Shown one piece after another: positions 26,919-38,492 of a stretch of DNA of 49,682 nucleotides. Position 1 is the first letter of the stretch, and every line of letters begins with the position of its first letter. A program made the translations under genes and the position numbers. Origin of the DNA: Pseudomonas sp. GM18. GTDB taxonomy: Bacteria > Pseudomonadota > Gammaproteobacteria > Pseudomonadales > Pseudomonadaceae. The notes beneath the pieces were generated by a model that saw nothing but the letters and a program-made list of their open reading frames with translations, was not told the origin of the DNA and did not search any database. The stretch spans positions 1 to 49,682 of the forward strand of contig NZ_AKJT01000043.1 in the NCBI RefSeq assembly GCF_000282195.1. Direction: 5' to 3'.

Positions 26919-27404
26919 ATGGAACGCATCTACATCGGCATGGGCAGCAATCTGGCTGACCCCGCCGTACAATTGCGCAGCGCTGTCGAGGCCTTGGCAC
27001 GCTTGCCGCAGACCGAACTGGTCGGTGTTTCCGGGTTTTATCAAAGCGACTCGCTGTTGCCCGGCCAACCGCGTTATACCAACGCGGTCGCCGCTCTCGA
27101 CAGCCGCCTCGCGCCGCTGGAGCTGCTCGATGCCCTGCAAGCCATCGAGAACGGACAAGGCCGCCAGCGCCTTGAACGCTGGGGCCCGCGCACACTGGAT
27201 CTGGACATCGTGCTGTTCGGCGATCGACTGATCGACGAACCGCGCCTCAAAGTCCCCCACTACCACATGCAGGAGCGAGCCTTTGTGCTCTATCCGCTGG
27301 CCGAACTGGCACCGGCGGACTTGCGCCTGGCCGATGGCCGCACCCTCGCAGAATTACTCGCCGCCTGCCCGTTCGTCGGGCTGGAACGCCTGCCGGCAGC
27401 CTGA
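26919..27404 (+). CDS. folK: 2-amino-4-hydroxy-6-hydroxymethyldihydropteridine pyrophosphokinase
   Basis: Transfers pyrophosphate from ATP to 6-hydroxymethyl-dihydropterin, a step in folate synthesis. 161 residues with the HPPK landmarks YIGMGSNLADP at the N-terminus and the signature GPRTLDLDIVLFGD containing the Mg-binding aspartates, then VPHYHMQERAFVLYPL. It starts three bases after pcnB and is evidently cotranscribed. Confidence 0.96.
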   Translation: MERIYIGMGSNLADPAVQLRSAVEALARLPQTELVGVSGFYQSDSLLPGQPRYTNAVAALDSRLAPLELLDALQAIENGQGRQRLERWGPRTLDLDIVLFGDRLIDEPRLKVPHYHMQERAFVLYPLAELAPADLRLADGRTLAELLAACPFVGLERLPAA

Positions 27405-27676
27405 GTTGCCGCTTTTGACGATACAAGCCCATCGCAAATCTGCTGAATCGCATCAGTAACGCCGGTAACACCCCACACGTAACAATGCGGTAACACACGC
27501 AATTGACTTCCCGGGTTCTCCTCACGACTATAGGCGTCCCGCTGCCGCCAACGCGGCGCTAAAGGGCGCAATCCAGGCCTTACAAGCACCACGAAAGAGG
27601 GTGCGCCTGTATAAATGACGAATCACGCGCGTTACTCGCAGTAGTTTTCATAGCGCCTGTAATGAGGATTTTTTTC
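27405..27676 (+). promoter_or_regulatory. folK-panB intergenic region with candidate panBCD promoter
   Basis: 272 bases without a supportable gene. TTGACT (27503-27508), a 17-base spacer and GACTAT (27526-27531) form a weak promoter candidate. If used, it leaves a leader of about 140 bases before panB. No terminator is evident after folK, so readthrough from pcnB-folK is likely. Confidence 0.3.
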
Positions 27677-28477
27677 ATGCCAGCCATCACCCTGACCACG
27701 CTCCAGAGCCTCAAGCAGAAAGGTGAAAAGATCACCATGCTGACCTGCTATGACGCGACCTTCGCCCACGCCTGCAATGAGGCCGGGGTTGAAGTGCTGC
27801 TGGTGGGCGACTCCCTCGGCATGGTCTTGCAAGGTCACGACAGCACGCTGCCGGTGACCACTGCTGAAATGGCCTACCACGTGGCGGCCGTCAAACGCGG
27901 CAACACCGATGCCCTGATCCTCGCCGACCTGCCCTTCATGGCCTACGCCACTATCGAACAAACCATGACCAACAGCGCGCTGTTGATGCAGGCCGGTGCG
28001 CACATGGTCAAGGTTGAAGGGGCATTGTGGCTCGCGGACTCGATCCGTCTGCTGGCCGAACGCGGCATCCCGGTGTGCGCACACATGGGGCTGACACCGC
28101 AATCGGTCAACATCCTCGGCGGCTATAAGGTCCAGGGCCGCAACGAGAACCAGGCGCGGCAGATGCGTGCCGACGCGATTTCCCTGGAGCAGTCCGGCGC
28201 GGCCATGCTGCTGCTCGAATGCGTGCCGAGCGAACTGGCCGAAGAAATCAGCCAGGCGGTGAAGATCCCGGTGATCGGCATCGGCGCCGGCAATGGCACC
28301 GACGGTCAGGTCCTGGTTCTGCACGACATGCTGGGCTTGTCCATGACCGGCCGCGTGCCAAAGTTCGTGAAGAATTTCATGACCGGCCAAACCAGCATTC
28401 AAGCCGCCTTGAGCGCTTACGTCACTGAAGTCAAAGCGGCGACTTTCCCTGGCATCGAACACGGATTCTCTGCATGA
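27677..28477 (+). CDS. panB: 3-methyl-2-oxobutanoate hydroxymethyltransferase
   Basis: Makes ketopantoate from 2-ketoisovalerate and methylene-tetrahydrofolate, first step to pantothenate. The ATG at 27677 gives 266 residues ([10 protein letters not shown]). Mg-ligand Asp residues are in [11 protein letters not shown] and [11 protein letters not shown], with [13 protein letters not shown] and [18 protein letters not shown] further on, as in the TIM-barrel family. It overlaps panC by four bases. Confidence 0.96.
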   Translation: MPAITLTTLQSLKQKGEKITMLTCYDATFAHACNEAGVEVLLVGDSLGMVLQGHDSTLPVTTAEMAYHVAAVKRGNTDALILADLPFMAYATIEQTMTNSALLMQAGAHMVKVEGALWLADSIRLLAERGIPVCAHMGLTPQSVNILGGYKVQGRNENQARQMRADAISLEQSGAAMLLLECVPSELAEEISQAVKIPVIGIGAGNGTDGQVLVLHDMLGLSMTGRVPKFVKNFMTGQTSIQAALSAYVTEVKAATFPGIEHGFSA

Positions 28478-29334
28478 ACACCGTAAAAACCGTACGCGAA
28501 CTGCGAGCCGCCGTGGCCCGTGCCCGTAGCGAAGGCAAGCGCATCGGCTTCGTGCCGACCATGGGCAACCTGCACAGCGGGCATATCGCACTGATTACCA
28601 AAGCCACCCAACGAGTGGACTTCGTGGTCGCGAGCATTTTCGTCAACCCGCTGCAATTCGGCGCCGGCGAAGACCTCGACAAATACCCGCGGACCCTGGC
28701 CGCCGATCAGGAGAAGCTGCTCCAGGCTGGTTGCCATCTGCTGTTCGCCCCAACCGTCGAAGAAATGTACCCCGACGGCATGGCCGGCCAGACCCGCGTC
28801 AGCGTTCCGCAACTGTCTGAAGGCCTCTGCGGCGCCAGCCGTCCGGGGCATTTCGAAGGGGTGGCGACGGTCGTCAGCAAACTGTTCAACATGGTCCAGC
28901 CGGACCTGGCGATCTTCGGCCAGAAAGACTTCCAGCAACTGGCGGTGATTCGCGCCCTGGTGCACGACCTGAACATGCCGATCCAGATCATCGGCGAACC
29001 GACCGTACGGGCCGCCGACGGCCTGGCGTTGTCGTCACGCAATGGTTTCCTCAGCGAAGAGCAGCGGGCCATCGCGCCCGAGGTCTATCGCACCCTGACC
29101 CGGATCAGCGACGCGATCAAACAGGGCGAGCGCGATTACCCGACGCTGATCAACGAACAGATCAAGCAACTGGAGGCCGCCGGCCTGCGCCCGGATTACC
29201 TGGAAATTCGCCATGCACTGACCTTGCGTCCGGCGACAGCGCAAGATCGGGACTTGGTGATTCTGGTGGCGGCGTTCCTGGGCACGACGCGGTTGATCGA
29301 CAACCTGCACCTGAACCTCGACGCTACGTCTTAA
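28474..29334 (+). CDS. panC: Pantothenate synthetase (pantoate--beta-alanine ligase)
   Basis: ATP-dependent joining of pantoate and beta-alanine. 286 residues. The HIGH-like motif is [17 protein letters not shown]; further landmarks are [23 protein letters not shown] and [12 protein letters not shown], the last a KMSKS-like loop. The ATG lies inside the end of panB (ATGA), so the two are coupled. Confidence 0.96.
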   Translation: MNTVKTVRELRAAVARARSEGKRIGFVPTMGNLHSGHIALITKATQRVDFVVASIFVNPLQFGAGEDLDKYPRTLAADQEKLLQAGCHLLFAPTVEEMYPDGMAGQTRVSVPQLSEGLCGASRPGHFEGVATVVSKLFNMVQPDLAIFGQKDFQQLAVIRALVHDLNMPIQIIGEPTVRAADGLALSSRNGFLSEEQRAIAPEVYRTLTRISDAIKQGERDYPTLINEQIKQLEAAGLRPDYLEIRHALTLRPATAQDRDLVILVAAFLGTTRLIDNLHLNLDATS

Positions 29335-29343
29335 CGGCAAGAT

Positions 29344-29376
29344 CAAAAGATCGGGCCGCGTTCGGACGATCTTTTG
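29344..29376 (+). terminator. Stem-loop after panC
   Basis: CAAAAGATCG (29344-29353) and CGATCTTTTG (29367-29376) form a perfect 10-bp stem. A related half-site (TCAAAAGATCG) recurs near 42722, so this may also be a dispersed repeat. It could reduce readthrough into panD. Confidence 0.55.
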
Positions 29377-29446
29377 CGTTGTATTGCCGCCCACAAAGCC
29401 TTCGGGCAAACTGCCCCCCGTTCGATTCCGACCCGGGGAAACACTC

Positions 29447-29827
29447 ATGCACGCCATCATGCTCAAGGCCAAGCTGCATCGCGCCGAAGTCACCCATGCT
29501 GTACTCGATTACGAAGGCTCTTGCGCCATCGACGGCGAATGGCTGGATTTGTCCGGCATCCGTGAGTACGAACAGATCCAGATCTACAACGTCGACAACG
29601 GCGAACGCTTCACCACCTACGCGATTCGTGGCGAAGAAGGTTCGCGCATGATCTCGGTCAACGGTGCCGCGGCCCACAAGGCCAAGGTCGGCGACCGCGT
29701 GATCATCTGCGCTTACGCCCACTACAGCGAAGCCGAACTGCTCAACTTCAAGCCGCGCATGCTCTACATGGCGCCGGGTAACGAACTGAGCCACACCAGC
29801 AATGCCATTCCGGTTCAGGTCGCCTGA
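29447..29827 (+). CDS. panD: Aspartate 1-decarboxylase proenzyme
   Basis: Makes beta-alanine from aspartate for pantothenate. 126 residues from the ATG at 29447. The pyruvoyl group forms by self-cleavage between Gly24 and Ser25 (YEGSCAIDG). Further landmarks are GERFTTYAI and [15 protein letters not shown]. The open frame begins 21 codons earlier, but only the internal start gives the family N-terminus. Confidence 0.96.
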   Translation: MHAIMLKAKLHRAEVTHAVLDYEGSCAIDGEWLDLSGIREYEQIQIYNVDNGERFTTYAIRGEEGSRMISVNGAAAHKAKVGDRVIICAYAHYSEAELLNFKPRMLYMAPGNELSHTSNAIPVQVA

Positions 29828-29856
29828 CCGAACCGCCCCCCTGCCAGCTTTCCGTT

Positions 29857-29910
29857 TGTCGGACCGCTCCTGGTTAAATGTTAAAAAAGTACCGGGAGCA
29901 GGTCAGACAA
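29857..29910 (+). repeat. Imperfect inverted repeat upstream of pgi
   Basis: TGTCGGACCGCTCCTGGT and ACCGGGAGCAGGTCAGACA form a long imperfect stem around an AT-rich loop, about 30 bases after panD. It probably terminates panD transcription, although no T-tract follows the right arm. Confidence 0.5.
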
Positions 29911-30054
29911 AGTCAAGACAGATTGCAGCGCGAGGTTTACTGTATTCGCCCTGCGCCAGAAATCGTGTCGACGCAGTTGACCGGACGCCCACCCACAGCG
30001 CTCCGGGATTTTTAGTGTTCAAAAGGCCGTTCAAGTAAAAGGAAAACCGCAGCG

Positions 30055-31719
30055 ATGGCGTATTACCGCACTCCTCACGACGTTACCGCTCTGCCCGCTT
30101 GGCAAGCGCTGAATGACCACCGCCAAGCCATGCAGGATTTCAGCATGCGCGAAGCCTTTAATGCCGATCCGCAGCGTTTCACTCAATTCACCCTCAGCAG
30201 CTGCGGCCTGTTTCTCGACTACTCGAAAAACCTGATCAACGCCGAGACCCGCAATCTGCTGGTGGGCCTGGCCAACGAAGTCGACCTCAAGGGCGCAATC
30301 AAGGCGCTGTTCTCGGGCGAGATCGTCAACGCTTCCGAAGGACGCCCGGCCCTGCACACCGCACTGCGCCGTCCGGTGGGCGACAAGCTGTCGGTCAACG
30401 GTGTCAACGTGATGCCCGACGTGCACAAGGTGCTCAACCAAATCACCGATCTCGTGGGCCGAATCCACGACGGTCTATGGCGCGGTTACACCGAGAAGCC
30501 GATCACTGACGTTGTGAACATCGGCATCGGTGGCTCGTTCCTCGGCCCTGAGCTGGTGTCCGAAGCGCTGCTGTCCTACGCCCAGAAAGGCGTGCGTTGC
30601 CATTACCTGGCGAACATCGACGGCAGCGAATTCCACGAGCTGACCATGAAGCTGCGCGCCGAGACCACGCTGTTCATCGTCTCGTCGAAATCCTTCAACA
30701 CCCTCGAAACCCTGAAAAACGCCCAGGCCGCACGCGCCTGGTACCTGGCTCAGGGCGGTTCGGAAGCCGAGCTGTACCGTCACTTCATCGCCGTTTCCAG
30801 CAACAACGCGGCGGCAGTGGCATTCGGTATTCGCGAAGAGAACATCTTCCCGATGTGGGACTGGGTCGGCGGCCGTTACTCGCTGTGGTCGGCCATCGGT
30901 TTGCCGATTGCCCTGGCCATCGGCATGTCGAACTTCAAGGAACTGCTGTCCGGTGCCTACACCATGGACCAGCATTTCCAGAGCGCACCATTCGAACAGA
31001 ACATGCCGGTGCTGCTGGCGTTGCTCGGCGTCTGGTATGGCAACTTCTGGGGCGCGCAGAGTCACGCGATCCTGCCGTACGACCACTACCTGCGCAACAT
31101 CACCAAGCACTTGCAACAGCTGGACATGGAATCCAACGGCAAGAGCGTGCGCCAGGACGGTACGCCAGTGTCCACCGATACCGGTCCGGTGATCTGGGGC
31201 GGCGTCGGCTGCAACGGTCAGCATGCTTACCACCAGTTGCTGCACCAGGGCACCCAACTGATCCCGGCCGACTTCATCGTGCCGATCGTCAGTTTCAACC
31301 CGGTGTCCGACCACCACCAGTGGCTGTACGCCAACTGCCTGTCGCAAAGCCAGGCATTGATGCTCGGCAAGACCCGCGCCGAAGCCGAAGCCGAGCTGCG
31401 TGACAAGGGCATGGCCGAGGATGAAGTGCAAAAGCTGGCCGCGCACAAGGTGATCCCGGGCAACCGTCCGAGCAACACCCTGGTGCTCGAACGCATCAGC
31501 CCGCGTCGTCTTGGCGCCCTGGTGGCGTTGTACGAACACAAAGTCTTCGTGCAAAGCGTGGTCTGGGGCATCAATGCCTTCGACCAGTGGGGCGTGGAGT
31601 TGGGTAAAGAACTGGGCAAAGGCGTCTACAACCGCCTGGTCGGCAGCGAAGAAACCCCGGCCGACGATGCTTCCACCCAAGGCCTGATCAACTACTTCCG
31701 CGGCCGTCACCGCGGGTGA
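30055..31719 (+). CDS. pgi: Glucose-6-phosphate isomerase
   Basis: Interconverts glucose-6-phosphate and fructose-6-phosphate. In Pseudomonas it works mainly toward gluconeogenesis and the Entner-Doudoroff cycle. 554 residues, full length. SIS-fold motifs are [28 protein letters not shown] and the signature [16 protein letters not shown] near the C-terminus. AAAAGGAAAACC precedes the ATG. Confidence 0.97.
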   Translation: MAYYRTPHDVTALPAWQALNDHRQAMQDFSMREAFNADPQRFTQFTLSSCGLFLDYSKNLINAETRNLLVGLANEVDLKGAIKALFSGEIVNASEGRPALHTALRRPVGDKLSVNGVNVMPDVHKVLNQITDLVGRIHDGLWRGYTEKPITDVVNIGIGGSFLGPELVSEALLSYAQKGVRCHYLANIDGSEFHELTMKLRAETTLFIVSSKSFNTLETLKNAQAARAWYLAQGGSEAELYRHFIAVSSNNAAAVAFGIREENIFPMWDWVGGRYSLWSAIGLPIALAIGMSNFKELLSGAYTMDQHFQSAPFEQNMPVLLALLGVWYGNFWGAQSHAILPYDHYLRNITKHLQQLDMESNGKSVRQDGTPVSTDTGPVIWGGVGCNGQHAYHQLLHQGTQLIPADFIVPIVSFNPVSDHHQWLYANCLSQSQALMLGKTRAEAEAELRDKGMAEDEVQKLAAHKVIPGNRPSNTLVLERISPRRLGALVALYEHKVFVQSVVWGINAFDQWGVELGKELGKGVYNRLVGSEETPADDASTQGLINYFRGRHRG

Positions 31720-31731
31720 TCTGACGCCAGT

Positions 31732-31825
31732 CCTGTAGGAGCGAAGCTTGCTCGCGAAGAACGATGACTCGGTGTATTTGATACACCGAGGCGCCTGCTT
31801 CGCGAGCAAGCTCTGCTCCTACAGG
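31732..31825. repeat. REP-like inverted repeat between pgi and acsB
   Basis: Arms 31732-31759 (starts CCTGTAGGAGCGAAGCTTGC) and 31798-31825 (ends GCTCCTACAGG) are near-perfect inverted copies. An inner palindrome, CTCGGTGTA-tttga-TACACCGAG, lies at 31769-31791. This is the common dispersed extragenic repeat of fluorescent pseudomonads. It may act as a 3' stabiliser or weak terminator for pgi. Confidence 0.88.
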
Positions 31826-31870
31826 TTTGTGTTTGTTTTCGGTATTGAACCCTTTCCCCACTCGGCGCAT

Positions 31871-31902
31871 CTTTATTCTTGTCGCAAAACAAGAATAAGG
31901 AA
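31871..31902 (+). promoter_or_regulatory. acsB leader: hairpin overlapping Crc/Hfq motif and ribosome binding site
   Basis: TTATTCTTGT (31873-31882) pairs perfectly with ACAAGAATAA (31889-31898), and one wobble plus one GC pair extend the stem to 12 bp. The right arm is an A-R-N repeat (AAC AAG AAT AAG) directly joined to the Shine-Dalgarno AAGGAA. The ATG is at 31908. Both features fit translational control of acsB by Hfq-Crc, antagonised by CrcZ. Confidence 0.6.
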
Positions 31903-31907
31903 CCGTC

Positions 31908-33845
<1,938 letters not shown>

Positions 33846-33948
33846 ATCCCTCGCACATCCGCCGTTTGGTCGAGCCTTTCGGCGGCTGAGGAAGCGGCTC
33901 CGGCATCAGGGTTTGCCGAGCCGAGACCGGCGCGCACACAACCCGACC

Positions 33949-33973
33949 GGGCGGTTCGCGATTGGAACCGCCC
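33949..33973 (+). terminator. Stem-loop downstream of acsB
   Basis: GGGCGGTTC-gcgattg-GAACCGCCC is a perfect 9-bp stem in the 183-base gap before the thiolase gene. There is no T-tract, so its role as a terminator is uncertain. Confidence 0.4.
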
Positions 33974-34028
33974 TACGGCGGTGTGCAACCATGGGGCTCG
34001 ATCGATCACCTTCAAGAGGATTCGCGCC

Positions 34029-35207
34029 ATGCAAGACGTCGTCATCGTTGCCGCCACCCGGACCGCCATCGGCAGTTTTCAGGGTTCCCTGGCCAATGTG
34101 TCCGCGGTTGATCTCGGTGCCGCCGTGATTCGTCAGTTGCTGGCGCAAACCGCTCTGGACCCGGCACAGGTCGACGAAGTGATCATGGGCCAGGTGCTGA
34201 CCGCCGGCGCCGGGCAAAACCCTGCGCGCCAAGCCGCGATCAAGGCCGGTCTGCCGCACGCCGTACCGGCCATGACCCTGAACAAGGTCTGTGGCTCCGG
34301 CCTCAAAGCGCTGCATCTGGCGGCGCAGGCGATTCGCTGCGGCGATGCCGAGGTGATCATCGCCGGTGGCCAGGAAAACATGAGCCTGGCCAATTACGTG
34401 CTGCCCGGCGCGCGTACGGGTTTGCGCATGGGCCACAGCCAGATCGTCGACACGATGATCAGCGACGGTTTGTGGGATGCGTTCAACGATTACCACATGG
34501 GCATTACCGCCGAGAACCTGGTGGACAAGTACGGCATCAGCCGTGAAGCCCAGGACGCCTTCGCTGCCGCCTCGCAACAGAAAGCCGTGGCCGCCATCGA
34601 AGCCGGGCGTTTCGTCGATGAAATCACCCCGATCCTGATCCCGCAGCGCAAGGGCGATCCACTGGCCTTCGCCACCGATGAACAACCGCGGGCCGGCACC
34701 ACCGCCGAGTCCCTGGGCAAACTGAAACCGGCCTTCAAGAAGGACGGCTCGGTGACCGCCGGCAACGCCTCTTCGCTGAACGACGGCGCCGCTGCGGTGA
34801 TCCTGATGAGCGCCGAGAAAGCCAAAGCCCTCGGCCTGCCGGTGCTGGCGAAGATCGCCGCGTACGCCAACGCGGGCGTCGACCCGGCGATCATGGGCAT
34901 CGGCCCGGTCAGTGCCACCCGTCGTTGCCTGGACAAGGCCGGTTGGTCCATCGATCAACTGGAGCTGATCGAGGCCAACGAAGCCTTTGCCGCGCAATCC
35001 CTGGCGGTGGCCAAGGACCTGGAATGGGACCTGAACAAGGTCAACGTCAACGGCGGCGCGATTGCTCTGGGCCACCCGATTGGTGCGTCGGGTTGCCGGG
35101 TGCTGGTGACCTTGTTGCACGAAATGATCAAGCGTGACGCCAAGAAAGGCCTCGCCACTCTGTGCATTGGTGGTGGTCAGGGCGTGGCGTTGGCGATCGA
35201 GCGCTAG
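34029..35207 (+). CDS. Acetyl-CoA C-acetyltransferase (thiolase)
   Basis: 392 residues from the ATG at 34029 ([19 protein letters not shown]). It catalyses reversible condensation of two acetyl-CoA or thiolysis of acetoacetyl-CoA. The nucleophilic Cys is in [12 protein letters not shown], with [17 protein letters not shown] and the C-terminal catalytic CIGGGQG. No partner acyl-CoA dehydrogenase or reductase genes are adjacent. A biosynthetic (PhaA-like) versus degradative (AtoB-like) role cannot be decided here. Confidence 0.93.
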   Translation: MQDVVIVAATRTAIGSFQGSLANVSAVDLGAAVIRQLLAQTALDPAQVDEVIMGQVLTAGAGQNPARQAAIKAGLPHAVPAMTLNKVCGSGLKALHLAAQAIRCGDAEVIIAGGQENMSLANYVLPGARTGLRMGHSQIVDTMISDGLWDAFNDYHMGITAENLVDKYGISREAQDAFAAASQQKAVAAIEAGRFVDEITPILIPQRKGDPLAFATDEQPRAGTTAESLGKLKPAFKKDGSVTAGNASSLNDGAAAVILMSAEKAKALGLPVLAKIAAYANAGVDPAIMGIGPVSATRRCLDKAGWSIDQLELIEANEAFAAQSLAVAKDLEWDLNKVNVNGGAIALGHPIGASGCRVLVTLLHEMIKRDAKKGLATLCIGGGQGVALAIER

Positions 35208-35229
35208 CCCGAGACCGCGTTATCGTTCA

Positions 35230-35369
35230 TCGCGAGCAAGCTCGCTCCCACAGGTAATCGCATTCTCCCGAGAGCACTCGGTTACCTGTGGGAGCGAGGC
35301 TTGCCCGCGAAGACGGCGGCACAGTCAACATTGATGCGCCTGACACACCGCTTTCGCGGGCAAGTCCCC
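35230..35369. repeat. REP-like element cluster after the thiolase gene
   Basis: 35231-35257 (starts CGCGAGCAAGCTCGCTCCCA) is an inverted copy of 35282-35309. A third partial arm, CTTTCGCGGGCAAG (35351-35364), pairs with CTTGCCCGCGAAG-like sequence at 35300-35312. The sequence family is the same as at 31732-31825 but of the CCCACAGG subtype. Confidence 0.85.
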
Positions 35370-35398
35370 TCACCACAACGGCTGGAAACCTCTGGCCC

Positions 35399-36001
35399 TC
35401 AAGCAAATTTCACCAGGTTCAAGACCGGCAACGGACCGCCCGGGAACTGCACCAGCCGCGCCCCGACACTCAGTTCGCCCAGATCGATTCCAAAGAAGCC
35501 CAACCGCTCGATCAACGCTGCCACTTGAGCCTTGGCCTCGGCATCGTCACCGGAAAGAAACAACACTCGCCGCCCACCCTCCGCCGCCGGATCGCTCTCA
35601 AGCAGATGCGCTTGAAGGTGATTGAAGGCCTTGACCACCCGCGCGCCAGGCACCCATTCGGCAAATACTTCGCTGGACGGACGGCCCTGCAAAGCCACCG
35701 CTTTGAACGATGGCGCCTCGATCGAATTGTTCGCGTCGATGACAATCCGCCCGCCGAAATCCGGCAATCCGGCCAGTGCCGTTGGCAATTTCGACCAGTT
35801 CACCGCGACCAGAACAATCGGCTGCGCGGCCGCTTCTTCACGGGTGCCGGCCCGCGCCGTCGGCCCGAGTTCTTCCACCAGTGAGGCCAGGGTTTCCGGG
35901 CCGCGGCTGTTGGCGATGACGACTTCAATACCCTGACGGGACAATGCTTTGGCGAAGGCTGTGCCGATGGCGCCGGCGCCGATGATTCCGATAGTGCTCA
36001 T
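35399..36001 (-). CDS. NADPH-dependent F420-reductase-like oxidoreductase
   Basis: 200 residues from the ATG at 36001. The N-terminus MSTIGIIGAGAIGTAFAKAL is a Rossmann GxGxxG motif, and ANSRGP after the second strand is typical of NADP binding. The fold resembles the F420H2:NADP/NADP-oxidoreductase coenzyme-F420-dependent family, although Pseudomonas generally lacks F420, so the real substrate is unknown. It is divergent from a LysR gene with palindromic operators between them. Confidence 0.87.
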   Translation of the reverse strand: MSTIGIIGAGAIGTAFAKALSRQGIEVVIANSRGPETLASLVEELGPTARAGTREEAAAQPIVLVAVNWSKLPTALAGLPDFGGRIVIDANNSIEAPSFKAVALQGRPSSEVFAEWVPGARVVKAFNHLQAHLLESDPAAEGGRRVLFLSGDDAEAKAQVAALIERLGFFGIDLGELSVGARLVQFPGGPLPVLNLVKFA

Positions 36002-36005
36002 GGTG

Positions 36006-36071
36006 TTCACTCCGTAGTGGGTTGGTGGAGTGAATACTGCCCTTGCCATTACGACTTGATTAGACGGTAAT
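36006..36071. promoter_or_regulatory. Candidate LysR operators in the divergent promoter region
   Basis: TTCACTCC (36006-36013) and GGAGTGAA (36027-36034) form a perfect inverted repeat that overlaps the oxidoreductase leader. ATTAC (36048-36052) and GTAAT (36067-36071) form a second, of the spaced-dyad type used by LysR proteins. Which regulator binds is inferred from position only. Confidence 0.45.
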
Positions 36072-36111
36072 GAGTTGAATGATCTTCAAGCATTACTAGC
36101 AGGTGTCTGAG

Positions 36112-37008
36112 ATGGAAACCCTCGCCAACCTCGAATCTTTCGTGCGCAGCGCTGAAACCGGCAGCTTCTCCGCCGCCGCACGGTTGCTCGCACTGACGCC
36201 CGCCGCCGTCAGCCGCAACGTGGCGATACTTGAACGCAACATCGGTGTGCGGCTGTTCCAGCGCTCGACCCGCAAGCTGTCACTGACCGAAGCCGGCGAA
36301 CGCTTTCTGGCCAGCATCGGCGGCAATCTGCAGGCGCTGCAGACGGCGATCAGTGCGGTGTCCAGTGATCGCGGGGAGCCGGCGGGTGTGCTCAAGGTCA
36401 GCCTGGCGCCGACGTTCGGCATTGACCACGTGTTGCCGCTGTTACCGGGTTTTCTGGCGCGCTACCCGCTGATTCGCCCGGAATGGCACTTTGAAAACCG
36501 CCAGGTCGATCTGATCGCCGAAGGGTATGACGCGGCCATCGGCGGCGGTTTCGAGCTGACACCCGGGGTCGTCTCGCGGACGTTGGCGGCGGCGGATGTG
36601 GTGGCGGTGGCCTCACCGGCGTACATGGCCGGACGCACCCTGCCCAGCAGCCCGGCGGACCTGGCTCAGTACAACGGCATTGTGATGCGCGGCATTCGCA
36701 CCGGGCGGGTGCGCCAATGGGTGATGCGGGATAGCGCGGGCAATGAAGCCAGCGCCGAGCTGAGTGAAAACATCGTGCTCAATGACCCGGCCGCCATGCG
36801 TGAAGCGGCCCTGCTTGGCCTCGGTGTGACGCTGCTGGTGTCGCCCGATGTCATCGCCCATCTCCAGCGCGGCGAACTGCTGCGCCTGTTGCCGGACTGG
36901 CATGCCGACGCGGGATCGATCTCGCTGTATTACCCAAGCCGCACGTTGATGCCGGCCAAGACCCGGGTGTTTATCGATTATCTGGTTGAGGCGTTTGTGC
37001 GGGGTTGA
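36112..37008 (+). CDS. LysR-family transcriptional regulator
   Basis: 298 residues. The N-terminal winged helix-turn-helix (residues 1-60: LESFVRSAETGSFSAAARLL, then TPAAVSRNVAILERNIGVRL) is followed by a periplasmic-binding-like effector domain. I chose the ATG at 36112, seven bases after AGGTG, over the GTG at 36103. It probably controls the divergent oxidoreductase gene and itself; the effector is unknown. Confidence 0.93.
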   Translation: METLANLESFVRSAETGSFSAAARLLALTPAAVSRNVAILERNIGVRLFQRSTRKLSLTEAGERFLASIGGNLQALQTAISAVSSDRGEPAGVLKVSLAPTFGIDHVLPLLPGFLARYPLIRPEWHFENRQVDLIAEGYDAAIGGGFELTPGVVSRTLAAADVVAVASPAYMAGRTLPSSPADLAQYNGIVMRGIRTGRVRQWVMRDSAGNEASAELSENIVLNDPAAMREAALLGLGVTLLVSPDVIAHLQRGELLRLLPDWHADAGSISLYYPSRTLMPAKTRVFIDYLVEAFVRG

Positions 37009-37024
37009 AGATCAAACGAATGAT

Positions 37025-38344
37025 TCATCCCACAAACTGCAAAATCAACCAGCTGTTCGCCGCACTGATCACCCCAAACAAGCCCCACGCCAACACCCGA
37101 GTTGGCAGCCGATTCACAAACGGCCCCATGAGCGTCTGATCGTTGGTCATGCGAATCAGCGGATACAACGCAAACGGCAGTTGCAGGCTGAGTACCACCT
37201 GACTCAACACCAGCAGTTTGCCAATCGCCCCGTCACCCATCAGCCACACGCCGATAAACGCCGGGATCAGCGCCAGCCCGCGAGTGATCAAGCGACGTTG
37301 CCAGCAGGGCAAGCGCAGGTTCAGGTAGCCCTCCATGATCACCTGGCCCGCGATGGTGCCGGTGAAGGTCGAGCTCTGCCCCGACGCCAGCAACGCCACA
37401 CCAAACAGCACGCTGGCCAACGCCCCGCCCACCAATGGATCGAGCAAGTGATAGGCATCCTGAATGTCCACCACGTCGGTATGCCCGGTCTTGTGGAATG
37501 CCGCCGCAGCAAGAATCAGGATCGCCGCGTTGACCAGCAGTGCCAGCGCCAGGGAGCCGATGGTGTCGATGCGCGCCAGTTTGACCGCGTCCTGCTTGCT
37601 GGCCAGGTCCTTGCCGATCATCCGCGTCTGCACGATCGAGGTGTGCAGGAACAAGTTATGCGGCATCACCGTGGCCCCGAGAATGCCGATGGCCAGGTAC
37701 AACGGCGCCGCATCGCCGATCACCGAAAGTGACGGTGTGAAACCGCGAGCGACGTCCGGCCAATAGGGTTTGATCAGCAGCAGTTCGACGAAGAAACACG
37801 CGCCAATAGTGCCCACCAGCACCAGCATGATCGCCTCCAGCCGACGAAAGCCACGGTTTTGCAGGGCCAATACCAGCAACGTGTCGAACGCGGTGAGCGC
37901 GATGCCAAACGTCAGCGAACAGCCCAACAGCAAGTGGAACGCCAGGGCGCAGCCGAGCACTTCGGCGAGGTCGGTGGCGATGATCGAAATTTCCGCCAGC
38001 AGCCACTGGGTCCGTGCGGTCCGCGTGCTGTAGCGCTCCCGGCACAACTGCGCCAGGTCGCGCCCGGTGGCGATGCCCAGACGCGAGCACAAACACTGCA
38101 CCACCATCCCCGCCAGGCTCGCCAGCAACACCACGAACAACAGGCTGTAGCCAAACCGCGAACCGGCCTCGATGGCCGTGGCCCAGTTGCCCGGGTCCAT
38201 GTAGCCGATGGACACCAGCAAACCGGGGCCGGCAAAACGCAGAACGCGTTTGAAGAACGATGCACGAGGGTCAACGGCAACCGTGCCGGCCACTTCCGGT
38301 GGACAAAACGGCGCGGTGCCGACTTTGGGCAAACTGAATTTCAC
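37025..38344 (-). CDS. mntH: Nramp-type divalent metal cation transporter MntH
   Basis: Proton-coupled Mn(II)/Fe(II) importer with about 11 membrane helices. The helix 1 metal-binding motif DPGNW is present (GYMDPGNWATAIEAGSRFGY), and helix 6 has MPHNLFLHTSIV. I prefer the GTG at 38344 (439 residues, MKFSLPKVGTAP) over a TTG five codons upstream. No recognisable Mn-responsive operator was found upstream. It is convergent with the LysR gene. Confidence 0.93.
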   Translation of the reverse strand: MKFSLPKVGTAPFCPPEVAGTVAVDPRASFFKRVLRFAGPGLLVSIGYMDPGNWATAIEAGSRFGYSLLFVVLLASLAGMVVQCLCSRLGIATGRDLAQLCRERYSTRTARTQWLLAEISIIATDLAEVLGCALAFHLLLGCSLTFGIALTAFDTLLVLALQNRGFRRLEAIMLVLVGTIGACFFVELLLIKPYWPDVARGFTPSLSVIGDAAPLYLAIGILGATVMPHNLFLHTSIVQTRMIGKDLASKQDAVKLARIDTIGSLALALLVNAAILILAAAAFHKTGHTDVVDIQDAYHLLDPLVGGALASVLFGVALLASGQSSTFTGTIAGQVIMEGYLNLRLPCWQRRLITRGLALIPAFIGVWLMGDGAIGKLLVLSQVVLSLQLPFALYPLIRMTNDQTLMGPFVNRLPTRVLAWGLFGVISAANSWLILQFVG

Positions 38345-38492
38345 ACAAGCATCCGTCAACAGGTGGGAGCGCGCAGCTTAGACGTTTCGCGCACTCGGGT
38401 GTAGGCGCTCGACGCTCGCGCAGAGCCCCCCCTTAAGCAATCCATCGCCCGCAATGCTAACGTGACCGGCTCACACAGATGGAGATGCGTGC

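Noticed and set aside
33906..35120. 404-residue minus-strand frame opposite the thiolase gene
   Set aside because: Antisense shadow; the thiolase motifs on the plus strand are complete.
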